A program made the position numbers and the translations under genes. Below are positions 57,231-64,000 of a stretch of 64,000 nucleotides of DNA, piece after piece. The DNA is from Pararhodobacter zhoushanensis (lineage in GTDB: Bacteria; Pseudomonadota; Alphaproteobacteria; Rhodobacterales; Rhodobacteraceae): contig NZ_REEZ01000004.1 in NCBI RefSeq assembly GCF_003990445.1, forward strand, positions 62,001 through 126,000, written 5' to 3'. The notes under the pieces were generated by a model. It was not told where the DNA came from, did no database searches, and saw nothing but the letters and a program-made list of their open reading frames with translations. Position 1 is the stretch's first letter. Each line of letters begins with the position of its first letter.

Positions 57231-57845
57231 TCAAACGGTGGTCCAACCGGGAACAAGAACAGCGATGGCGAGCGCCACAACCAGGCCGATCAGCGCAATC
57301 CACAGGCCGGTGCGTGATCGCCGAGCCGGCGGAGCGGGTTGCGCATCGGGCGCGTGTTTGGCCGCCTCGAATGCGATGGCGAGGGGGTCGTCATCTTCAT
57401 CCGCATCATCGGCCCAGGCTTCTGCGGACAAGATCGAGGGCGGTCTGCGCCTTTTGGGCACGTCAGGGGCGCTTTCGCCATCCGCGCGCATGGTGGCCGC
57501 ATAGGCCACCCGAACCGGCGGATCCGTGCCCACCCCATCGACCGAGGCCATCAGTCCGTCGATGTCGATGCGTCGCACCCGCCCGTCGGGGCTGCGATCC
57601 ACGGCGTTGTGTGTTTCTGCAGGGGCCGGTTTTTCAGCGACGTCAGGACGCGGCACCACATCCGACACAGTCGCTGCCGCCTTGCGGCGCGCGCTGCGCA
57701 AGCAAGGCCAGCGCCCCGTCAAGGCAGGGCGACGCGCCGGTGGGCGCGGCACGGGGTTGAGATTGCGCAGGATGCCTACCCGCGTCTGGCGATCCTGCCG
57801 CGATATCCGCGCGGGCGCGGGTTGATCAAGGTCAGGCGGATGCAT
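57231..57845 (-). CDS. Tail-anchored hypothetical protein
   Basis: ATG 57845 is the likely start of a 204-residue protein; a longer frame has weak start signals. The body is rich in Pro, Arg, Ala and Asp, looks disordered, and contains an acidic patch (WADDADEDDDPL). One C-terminal TM segment (TGLWIALIGLVVALAIAVLV) would anchor it with the body in the cytoplasm. I recognise no family. It follows secB by about 140 bp on the same strand, past a terminator. Confidence 0.6.
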   Translation of the reverse strand: MHPPDLDQPAPARISRQDRQTRVGILRNLNPVPRPPARRPALTGRWPCLRSARRKAAATVSDVVPRPDVAEKPAPAETHNAVDRSPDGRVRRIDIDGLMASVDGVGTDPPVRVAYAATMRADGESAPDVPKRRRPPSILSAEAWADDADEDDDPLAIAFEAAKHAPDAQPAPPARRSRTGLWIALIGLVVALAIAVLVPGWTTV

Positions 57846-57933
57846 GCTGGCCACGTCCAACACCCCTTGCCGGTCAGAACTGTTTCCCTGCCGCCGACTC
57901 TGCCACGAAATTCTTAACAATCCGCAAATGCAA

Positions 57934-57959
57934 ACGGCCGGACCCGAGGGTCCGGCCGT
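57934..57959 (-). terminator. Terminator of secB
   Basis: A perfect 11-bp stem (ACGGCCGGACC with GGTCCGGCCGT) and a CGAG loop start 24 bp after the secB stop on the minus strand, followed by TTTGCATTTG. Confidence 0.8.
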
Positions 57960-57982
57960 CAAATCTGATGCGCAACAACCGA

Positions 57983-58519
57983 TCAGGAAGCCAGCGGCGC
58001 GCCCGGCTGGCCAGCCTGGCCTTGCTGACGTTGCAGCTGCTGGCGGTACATGCCCATGAAATCGATCATGTCCAGGTTCAGCGGCGGGAAGCCGCCGTCA
58101 CGGGTTGCGTCCGAGATGATGCGGCGCGCGAAGGGGAACACGATGCGCGGGCATTCGATCAGCAGGAACGGGTGCAGCTGGTCGGCGGGAAGCCCGTCGA
58201 TCAGGAAGATGCCGCCGTATTCCAGCTCGATCAGATACAGGGTCTGACCGGTTTCCTTGTTCTTCGACTCGACCTTGTACTTCGAGATCACCTCGTAATG
58301 CCCGTCGGTTTCACGCTTTTTTGCGTCGAGGCTGACCTGCACCTGGATGTCGGGCTGACCCGGAGGCAGCACGCCATTGCCGCGCACGATCACGTTCTCG
58401 AACGACAGGTCGCGCACGAATTGCGCCAGAACCTGAAACTTCACCTGCGGTTGGGCGCCATTCTGCGCCCCGTTCGGCGCAGCCGGTTGCGGCGCGGCGC
58501 CGTTGCCATTCTCGGCCAT
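57983..58519 (-). CDS. secB: Protein-export chaperone SecB
   Basis: The 178-residue tetrameric chaperone holds preproteins unfolded and passes them to SecA. It has the family blocks KFQVLAQFVRDLSFENVIV, LYLIELEYGGIFLIDGLP and LLIECPRIVFPFARRIISDA, followed by GGFPPLNLDMIDFMGMY. The N-terminal 25 residues are Ala/Gln/Asn/Gly-rich, a common alphaproteobacterial extension. AGGAGA precedes the start. Confidence 0.97.
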   Translation of the reverse strand: MAENGNGAAPQPAAPNGAQNGAQPQVKFQVLAQFVRDLSFENVIVRGNGVLPPGQPDIQVQVSLDAKKRETDGHYEVISKYKVESKNKETGQTLYLIELEYGGIFLIDGLPADQLHPFLLIECPRIVFPFARRIISDATRDGGFPPLNLDMIDFMGMYRQQLQRQQGQAGQPGAPLAS

Positions 58520-58587
58520 GAAACTCTCCTGTTTTCGCTAAGTCTTGTGTTGGTTGCGACGGGTTCTAGCAGGTGAAACCCTGCGCC

Positions 58588-59043
58588 TCAATGGCGCTGG
58601 TCGTCGATCCGGCGATCAGGGTCCAGCGGCTCGCGACCGGGTTCGCGCACGGTAAACTCGCCCTCAACCACGTCATCGTTGCGGTACACATGCGCCGTTG
58701 ACACGGTTGCTCTGGCCCCGATCGCGCGCACCACGGCGCGTTGCAGGGCCGGGATCAGCAGGGCAAGCCCCACAACATCGGTCAGAAAACCCGGCAGGAT
58801 CAGCAACAACCCGGCAAAGGCGCGAAACGCCCCCTGCGCCAGAAACGTGCCCGGCTCTATCCGCAGACCGCCCTGCATCATCGCCACCGCGCGGGCCTGC
58901 TGGCCGCGCAGGATGGACGCGCCCAGCAGTGCGGACAACAAGATGAGCGCAAGTGTCGCACCGACCCCGATCTGACCGCCGATGGCAATGAAAAGCGCGA
59001 TTTCGATCAACGGCAGAGCGATGAACAGCAGCAAGATGGGCAC
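58588..59043 (-). CDS. fxsA: FxsA-family inner-membrane protein
   Basis: GTG 59043 opens a 151-residue protein (MPILLLFIALPLIEIALFIA, with Val codon read as Met). About three or four TM segments include VGATLALILLSALLGASILR and FAGLLLILPGFLTDVVGLAL, the FxsA core. In E. coli FxsA overproduction relieves phage T7 exclusion by F plasmid. The longer frame to 59343 crosses the promoter of the divergent Tim44-like gene and is rejected. It sits beside secB as in many Rhodobacteraceae. Confidence 0.9.
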   Translation of the reverse strand: MPILLLFIALPLIEIALFIAIGGQIGVGATLALILLSALLGASILRGQQARAVAMMQGGLRIEPGTFLAQGAFRAFAGLLLILPGFLTDVVGLALLIPALQRAVVRAIGARATVSTAHVYRNDDVVEGEFTVREPGREPLDPDRRIDDQRH

Positions 59044-59145
59044 GAGGCGATTTCCCTTTCGGCGTGATGGTGGACTTAGGCGACAACGCACCCTACATAA
59101 GCAACACTCGTTTGAAACCAAGGCCGCCGTCTGCCCGAGGACATT

Positions 59146-59811
59146 ATGGATTCCGCTGTGATACAACTTCTGGTTCTCGCTGGCATTGCGATTTTCCTCA
59201 TTGTGAAGCTGCGCAATGTGCTGGGCACGCGCGACGGGCATGAACGCCCGGCTGCGCCGATCCCGGGCGCTGCGTCGCCTGCGCGTCAGCGTGCCGGCTT
59301 TGAGGTCATCGAAGGGGGCGAGGATCACGATATCACCGACCACGCCCCGGCGGGTTCGGAAACCGCTGTCGCGCTAGCGGCAATGAAGCGGATCGAGCCT
59401 GACTTTAACGTGACCGAGTTTCTGGGCGGTGCGCGCGGGGCTTATGAGATGATCCTCATGGGGTTCGAGCGCGGCTCGATGGACGATCTGGTGCCGTTCC
59501 TGTCCCGTGACGTGTTCGAAAGCTTCGACGAGGTTGTGCAGCTGCGCGAACGCGAGGGTCTGCAAGTCGAGGCGACCTTTGTCGGCGTGCGCGAGATTAC
59601 GCTGTCGAGCGCCCGGTTCAACCCCGACACGCGCGAAGCCGAAGTCAGCGTGCGCTTTATCGGTGAGCTGACCAGCGTGGTGCGCGACCGTGAAGGCAAG
59701 ATCGTTGAAGGTGACGCGAACACCGTGAAGCAGGAACGCGACACCTGGACCTTTGCCCGTGTCATGGGCTCGGACAACCCGAACTGGCGGCTTGTCGCCA
59801 CCGACGACTGA
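59146..59811 (+). CDS. Tim44-like domain protein (TimA-type)
   Basis: The 221-residue protein has an N-terminal membrane anchor (VIQLLVLAGIAIFLIVKLRN), a variable linker and a Tim44/TimA domain: FNVTEFLGGARGAYEMILMG, FLSRDVFESFDEVVQLRERE, and VSVRFIGELTSVVRDREGK. Alphaproteobacterial relatives of mitochondrial Tim44 are found in this secB-fxsA neighbourhood. A role in the cell envelope or membrane insertion is inferred. The usual MltA gene before the Smr gene is absent here. Confidence 0.9.
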   Translation: MDSAVIQLLVLAGIAIFLIVKLRNVLGTRDGHERPAAPIPGAASPARQRAGFEVIEGGEDHDITDHAPAGSETAVALAAMKRIEPDFNVTEFLGGARGAYEMILMGFERGSMDDLVPFLSRDVFESFDEVVQLREREGLQVEATFVGVREITLSSARFNPDTREAEVSVRFIGELTSVVRDREGKIVEGDANTVKQERDTWTFARVMGSDNPNWRLVATDD

Positions 59812-59832
59812 TCCCGACAGCGAGGCCCGCGC

Positions 59833-60459
59833 ATGGCTCGCCGCCGCCTGACAGACGACGAGCGTGAGCTGTGGCAGCGCGTGGCGCGTAGCGCGCGTCA
59901 GATGCGACCGGAACCTGCGCCCGAGACGCGCGCGAGCCCGGTCCCTGACGCCAAGCCCGCCTTCCCCGAACCTTCCCGCCCGGTTGGCGCCAGCCGGCCG
60001 CTGCCCATGCCGCAGGTGATCAAGCGCCCCGGCATCAGCACCCCGACCCCCACCATCAAACTGGACCTTGCCGAAACCGTCAGCGAGCGACTGGCGCGAG
60101 AGCCTGTGCGCATGGACCGCAACCTGCACCGCACCATGACGCGCGGCAAGATGGAGCCCGAGGCGCGCATCGACCTGCACGGCATGACCGTGGCGCAGGC
60201 GCATGGCGCGCTGATCGGGTTTATCCTGTCGGCGCATCAGCGCGGGTTGCGGCTGGTGCTGGTCATCACCGGCAAGGGCCGCAAAAAGGGCGAGGATCAC
60301 GTCGCGCCGATGCCGGTACGCGCCGGGGTGCTGAAACACGAGGTCCCGCACTGGCTGCGCTCGGCTCCACTGGGGCCGATGGTCATGGAACTGCGCGAGT
60401 CACACCGCAGCCACGGCGGCAGCGGCGCCTATTACGTCTATCTGCGCAAACGTCGCTGA
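59833..60459 (+). CDS. Smr-domain protein
   Basis: The 208-residue protein has a disordered, Pro-rich N-terminal half. Its C-terminal Smr domain contains the ARIDLHGMTVAQAHGALIGF motif (LDxHG), LVLVITGKGRKKGEDHV (TGxGxxS-like), and SHRSHGGSGAYYVYLRK at the end. Smr domains are nucleases or RNA-binding modules linked to ribosome rescue. It starts 21 bp after the Tim44-like gene. Confidence 0.92.
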   Translation: MARRRLTDDERELWQRVARSARQMRPEPAPETRASPVPDAKPAFPEPSRPVGASRPLPMPQVIKRPGISTPTPTIKLDLAETVSERLAREPVRMDRNLHRTMTRGKMEPEARIDLHGMTVAQAHGALIGFILSAHQRGLRLVLVITGKGRKKGEDHVAPMPVRAGVLKHEVPHWLRSAPLGPMVMELRESHRSHGGSGAYYVYLRKRR

Positions 60460-60462
60460 GCG

Positions 60463-61647
60463 TCAGCGCGACGATCCGTCCGTCTCGGCCAGCGTCTCGT
60501 CGCCGGTCACCAGCCGCCGCATCCACCACGGCAAGACCGCACGGCCTCCGCGCCGGGTTTCGCCGCTCAGCGGGTTCAGGATGATCTCGGTGGTGTTCTG
60601 CAGGGTCAGGATCGTTGCCGGCAGCAGCGGAACCGAACCCGAGGTTTCCTGCCCCAGCGCCAGATTGAACGCGTTCATCTGCGCAAAGAGCCCGATCAGC
60701 GCAGGCGACGACCCGGCGGTGAAATGGCCCGCCCCGGTGCCAAAGGCACTGACATCGACCAGGGTGACGCCCAGTCCGGCCACGTCCTCGGCGCTCGACA
60801 GGTTGCCCAGCCGCGACCGCTCGCCGGTCAGGCTGGCGGACAGGGTCAGAACCCGGTCGCGCTGCGAGGTGACGATCATGAAGGTCTCGGGCAACGGACC
60901 GATCGCGCGGACCTGCTGGCGAAACAGCTCCACGTCGATATCGGGCGAAATCAGGATCACCCCGCCGATTGCCGCCATCGCCGGATCACGGGTCAGGGCC
61001 AGCTGTCGCAGCACCTCCATCGTCAGATGCGCGCCCATCGAATGGCCGATCAGGATGATGCGGCGCGGCCCCGCGGCGCGCACCTGATGCAGCATGTCGA
61101 TCAACCCGTCGCGCGCAAACAGCGCGCTGTCGCGGTCATGCGCATAGGCCAGCGGAGCACCCAGCGACGGCCACGAGTAATGCAGCATCACGCCTGGAAT
61201 GTGCAGATCGTAATCCAGCTGTGCGGTTCGGTAGACGCCTTCGATAAAGGCGGTGTTGAAGCCATGCACGAACACCACGGCCTCGCGTTGGGCCGACGGC
61301 TGTTCGGCCAGCTCGGCGCGCAGGGCGCGGACGAAACCGGGGGCGTTCAGCGCCTCGGTCCCGGCGAGCATGAAGTGCCGCTGCGGATCAGCCTGCGAAC
61401 GCGGGCGCTGACGCGGGATCGCACCGGGTTCGCGGTCCGGCGGAATTGACACCACATACCGCCCATAGGTCACCTCGGGCGAGCGGCTCCAGCCGGGCAC
61501 CGGCTGCGTCGGGTCCGCCCCGCGCGTGGTACCGACCAGCACATCTTGCCTGACCGTCCCCTCGGCCGGGCCTTGCACGAAGTCGACCTCTTCGCGCACG
61601 GCGCAGGCGGCGAGCAGTATGAGGGATGCAAAGAGAAACAGGCGCAT
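60463..61647 (-). CDS. Alpha/beta-hydrolase lipoprotein (DUF900-like)
   Basis: ATG 61647 gives 394 residues beginning with a lipoprotein signal (MRLFLFASLILLAAC). The hydrolase core has VVFVHGFNTAFIEGVYRTAQ, the nucleophile elbow IILIGHSMGAHLTMEVLRQ, an Asp in GVILISPDIDVELF and a His near GTGAGHFTAG. It resembles DUF900 esterase-like proteins. A frame extending to 62274 runs across ilvA and is a shadow. It converges with the Smr gene with 3 bp between. Confidence 0.88.
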   Translation of the reverse strand: MRLFLFASLILLAACAVREEVDFVQGPAEGTVRQDVLVGTTRGADPTQPVPGWSRSPEVTYGRYVVSIPPDREPGAIPRQRPRSQADPQRHFMLAGTEALNAPGFVRALRAELAEQPSAQREAVVFVHGFNTAFIEGVYRTAQLDYDLHIPGVMLHYSWPSLGAPLAYAHDRDSALFARDGLIDMLHQVRAAGPRRIILIGHSMGAHLTMEVLRQLALTRDPAMAAIGGVILISPDIDVELFRQQVRAIGPLPETFMIVTSQRDRVLTLSASLTGERSRLGNLSSAEDVAGLGVTLVDVSAFGTGAGHFTAGSSPALIGLFAQMNAFNLALGQETSGSVPLLPATILTLQNTTEIILNPLSGETRRGGRAVLPWWMRRLVTGDETLAETDGSSR

Positions 61648-61764
61648 GGGGTATCTGTCCGGCTCGGGTGCCCCGTGTTGATACACGACCCCTGTAACAA
61701 GGTCATGGGGGGTCTGCGCAGAATGTCCTTTGCCCGTGGCTGCGTTGCGCAGTAGACGGAGAGC

Positions 61765-63012
61765 ATGCGCGATATCCTCACCCCTGCCCGCACCGCCGCT
61801 GCTGAACTGCGCCGCCTGTTTGAACCGACGCCGCTGCAACGCAATGACCATCTGTCCAACCGTTTCGGTGCCGATATCTGGCTCAAACGTGAGGATCTGA
61901 CGCCGGTACGCAGCTACAAGATCCGCGGGGCGTTCAACGCCATGCGGCGGGTATTGGACACGACACCGGATCAGGACACTTTCGTTTGCGCCAGCGCGGG
62001 CAACCACGCGCAGGGCGTGGCCTTTGCCTGCCGCCACTTCGGCCGCAAAGGCGTGATCTACATGCCGGTGACGACACCCCGGCAAAAGATCGACAAGACG
62101 CGGATCTTCGGCGGCGATTTCGTCGAGATCCGGCTGACCGGCGATTATTTCGATCAGGCACTCTCGGCCGCACAGGCGTTCTGCACCGAAGCGGGCGCGC
62201 ATTTCCTGTCGCCCTTCGATGACGAAGACGTGATCGAAGGTCAGGCCAGCGTCGGCGTCGAGATTGTCGAGCAACTGGGCCGGATGCCCGACATGATCAT
62301 CCTGCCCGTGGGCGGCGGCGGGCTGTCGTCAGGCGTAAAACGGTTCTTTGAGGGGCTGGGCGCGCAGGTCGCCTTTCGCTACGTCGAGCCGCTGGGCGGT
62401 GCCAGCCTGACCGCCGCGCTGCAAGCGGGCGCGCCGGTGACGCTGCCCAAGGTTGACAGCTTCGTGGACGGCGCTGCCGTCGCCCGCATCGGCGCCCGCC
62501 CGTTCGAGGCGCTGGCCGACGTGGACCCGGCGCATGTGCTGCTGGCCCCCGAGGATCGGATCTGCATCACCATGCTGGAGATGCTCAACGTCGAGGGGAT
62601 CGTGCTGGAACCCGCGGGCGCGCTGTCGGTCGATGTCCTGCCCGATCTTGCCGATCAGATCGCGGGCAAGACGGTGGTTTGCCTGACCTCGGGCGGGAAT
62701 TTTGACTTCGAGCGTCTGCCCGAGGTCAAGGAACGCGCCATGCGCTTCGCCGGGCACAAGAAATACTTCATCCTGCGCCTGCCCCAGCGCCCCGGCGCGC
62801 TGCGAGATTTCCTTGAGATTCTGGGCCCTGACGACGATATCGCCCGGTTCGAATACCTCAAGAAATCGGCGCGGAACTTTGGCTCGGTGTTGATCGGGGT
62901 CGAAACGACACGCGCCGACAACATCACGGCGCTCTTTACGCGGATGGAAACAGCGGGCTTCGATTTCCGCGATGTGACCATCGACGAAACGCTGGCGAAT
63001 TTTCTGGTTTAG
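61765..63012 (+). CDS. ilvA: Threonine dehydratase (threonine ammonia-lyase)
   Basis: The 415-residue PLP enzyme makes 2-oxobutyrate for isoleucine synthesis. Lys52 in VRSYKIRGAFNAM binds PLP, the phosphate loop is VGGGGLSSGV and CASAGNHAQGVAFACRHF is the substrate loop. The C-terminal 85 residues (YFILRLPQRPGALRDFLEIL onward) form one ACT-like domain, so isoleucine feedback is expected. This one-ACT form is shorter than the 514-residue E. coli IlvA. Confidence 0.96.
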   Translation: MRDILTPARTAAAELRRLFEPTPLQRNDHLSNRFGADIWLKREDLTPVRSYKIRGAFNAMRRVLDTTPDQDTFVCASAGNHAQGVAFACRHFGRKGVIYMPVTTPRQKIDKTRIFGGDFVEIRLTGDYFDQALSAAQAFCTEAGAHFLSPFDDEDVIEGQASVGVEIVEQLGRMPDMIILPVGGGGLSSGVKRFFEGLGAQVAFRYVEPLGGASLTAALQAGAPVTLPKVDSFVDGAAVARIGARPFEALADVDPAHVLLAPEDRICITMLEMLNVEGIVLEPAGALSVDVLPDLADQIAGKTVVCLTSGGNFDFERLPEVKERAMRFAGHKKYFILRLPQRPGALRDFLEILGPDDDIARFEYLKKSARNFGSVLIGVETTRADNITALFTRMETAGFDFRDVTIDETLANFLV

Positions 63013-63017
63013 GCGGC

Positions 63018-63344
63018 TCAGGCCGCCTGGCGCGACAGGCCGCTCACGAAGGCGGCGCGCGTGTCTTCAAACGACTGGATCAGCTCTGACAGCGTAACCT
63101 CGCCCCGGCGACCGGCCATCGCACTGTCTTCCCCACGCGCGCAGCGTGCGGCGAAATCCTGAAACCCAAGGTTCAACGCTGCGCCTTTGAGGAAATGCAG
63201 GTCTGCCGCCAGGGTTTGCAGATCGGCATCGACATCCACACGCGCGAGCCGGTCGCTGACTTCCTGCAGAAAGACCTCAACAATATCATCAAACCCATCG
63301 CCCACATCTGTGCGCAATTGGTTAACGTGCACCCAGTCGATCAT
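63018..63344 (-). CDS. Histidine phosphotransfer (Hpt) protein
   Basis: The 108-residue all-helical protein has the phospho-accepting His50 in DLHFLKGAALNLGFQDFA, the HxxKG(A/S)A Hpt signature, and an acidic N-terminal helix. It should shuttle phosphate between a sensor kinase and a response regulator. The gene is divergent from a response regulator (155 bp gap), which could be its partner. It converges with ilvA with 5 bp between. Confidence 0.9.
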   Translation of the reverse strand: MIDWVHVNQLRTDVGDGFDDIVEVFLQEVSDRLARVDVDADLQTLAADLHFLKGAALNLGFQDFAARCARGEDSAMAGRRGEVTLSELIQSFEDTRAAFVSGLSRQAA

Positions 63345-63394
63345 GTCGGCACCTCACTCAGATCGTTTTTGACCGCATTTTTTATCTTCAACCT

Positions 63395-63409
63395 TTAAGA
63401 GAACACTAA
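63395..63409. promoter_or_regulatory. Possible CtrA-like site between Hpt and response-regulator genes
   Basis: TTAA, seven bases, then CTAA, followed by C, is one base from the CtrA consensus TTAA-N7-TTAA. It lies in the 155-bp divergent gap. The match is imperfect and the gap is AT-rich, so the call is tentative. Confidence 0.25.
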
Positions 63410-63499
63410 CGCAAAATGGCAAGAAAAAACAATTGCCGGTTTGAGCAGTTGTTAACCTTCTAGGCGGCAAAACTAGAGAACTGTCCTCAAAGGTGTCCC

Positions 63500-64000
63500 G
63501 TGCCCGCCTTCGCCCCAACATCCGACACGCTGCCGCTACCGGCGGTTTCCGACCAGGCGATTCAGCATGTTCTGATCGTGGATGACTCACGCGGGCAACG
63601 CATGGTGGTTGAGGCCGGGCTGCGCGGACGCGGGTTTATCGTGCACCACGCTGCCTCGGGGCAAGAGGCGTTGGCACTCTGCGCAGAGTTGCCGATTGAT
63701 CTGGTCCTGTCCGACTGGATCATGCCGGGCATCACCGGGATCGAGTTTTGCCGTGCCCTGCGGGCAACGCCGATGGATCGCTACGTCTACTTCATCCTGC
63801 TCACCTCGAAATCCGACAAGACGGCCGTAACCGAAGGGCTGGATGTCGGGGCCGATGACTTTCTGGCCAAACCCGTCGATCCCGGCGAATTGCGCGCGCG
63901 GATCAACGCCGGGGAACGCGTGCTGGCGATGGAACGCACCCTGCGCGGCAACAACGCTCTGCTCAGCGACACGCTGCACAAGCTGCGCGCGCTGTATGAC
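63500..64000 (+). CDS. Response regulator receiver protein, 3' end outside window
   Basis: GTG 63500 follows AAAGG. The visible 167 residues contain a complete receiver domain: VLIVDDSRGQRMVVEAGL, phospho-acceptor Asp72 in LVLSDWIMPGITGIEF, and LLTSKSDKTAVTEGLDVGAD followed by the switch Lys in FLAKPV. A helical linker (RVLAMERTLRGNNALLSDTL) continues off the window. Related regulators carry a phosphatase or GGDEF domain after such a linker; the output domain is not visible here. Confidence 0.88.
   Translation, partial: MPAFAPTSDTLPLPAVSDQAIQHVLIVDDSRGQRMVVEAGLRGRGFIVHHAASGQEALALCAELPIDLVLSDWIMPGITGIEFCRALRATPMDRYVYFILLTSKSDKTAVTEGLDVGADDFLAKPVDPGELRARINAGERVLAMERTLRGNNALLSDTLHKLRALYD

Noticed and set aside
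61648-62274. N-terminal extension of the lipoprotein hydrolase frame
   Set aside because: The extension runs antisense through ilvA. The lipoprotein signal peptide fixes the start at 61647.

Overview
This is a 64 kb chromosomal stretch from an alphaproteobacterium, most likely a member of the Rhodobacteraceae (Roseobacter/Rhodobacter group). The evidence is the high GC content, a CcrM-type GANTC methyltransferase, a DUF2794 protein, a Tim44-like protein, the order lptC-lptA-lptB-rpoN-hpf-ptsN, and dense ATGA-coupled operons. I see no rRNA, prophage, insertion sequence or CRISPR array. One tRNA-Leu(CAG) is present.

1-14.3 kb, mixed genes: an MFS exporter cut by the window edge; a reductive-dehalogenase-like Fe-S protein; an Ada-type DNA repair regulator; an OmpA lipoprotein; a GntR regulator with its own operator; a RES/Xre toxin-antitoxin pair; ccrM and rnhB; a secreted protein with a duplicated cysteine pattern; a membrane protein ending in a winged helix; a GSCFA pair; and a two-gene operon of a transglutaminase-like protein with a divergent CoaBC-like flavoprotein.

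14.3-30 kb: a branched-chain-amino-acid-type ABC transporter (livHMGF plus binding protein) with an acyl-CoA ligase built into the operon. Then gltD-GFA-gltB on the opposite strand, with a formaldehyde-activating-family gene inserted between the glutamate synthase subunits. Then uppP, an NDUFA9-like protein and the tRNA.

30.2-46.5 kb is the most interesting region. A NicC-like FAD monooxygenase and an IclR regulator lie next to a run of sixteen same-strand genes: a NitT/TauT-type ABC importer, cupin, Rieske oxygenase, two SDRs, alpha/beta hydrolase, extradiol dioxygenase, ThDP lyase, aspartate-dehydrogenase-like enzyme, aldehyde dehydrogenase, adrenodoxin-type reductase, flavodoxin and a pentapeptide-repeat protein. 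A 26-bp element (20 of 26 positions identical) lies before both the monooxygenase and the importer operon and is a strong candidate IclR operator. The set reads as uptake plus ring hydroxylation, ring cleavage and side-chain processing of an aromatic or N-heteroaromatic acid. I cannot assign it to a known pathway.

46.6-64 kb is mostly housekeeping: RNase D, LPS transport, sigma-54, HPF, PtsN, RluA-type synthase, SmpB, glutathione-dependent formaldehyde oxidation (frmA-fghA), SecB, FxsA, Tim44-like and Smr proteins, a lipoprotein hydrolase, threonine dehydratase, and a phosphorelay Hpt protein divergent from a response regulator cut by the window end.
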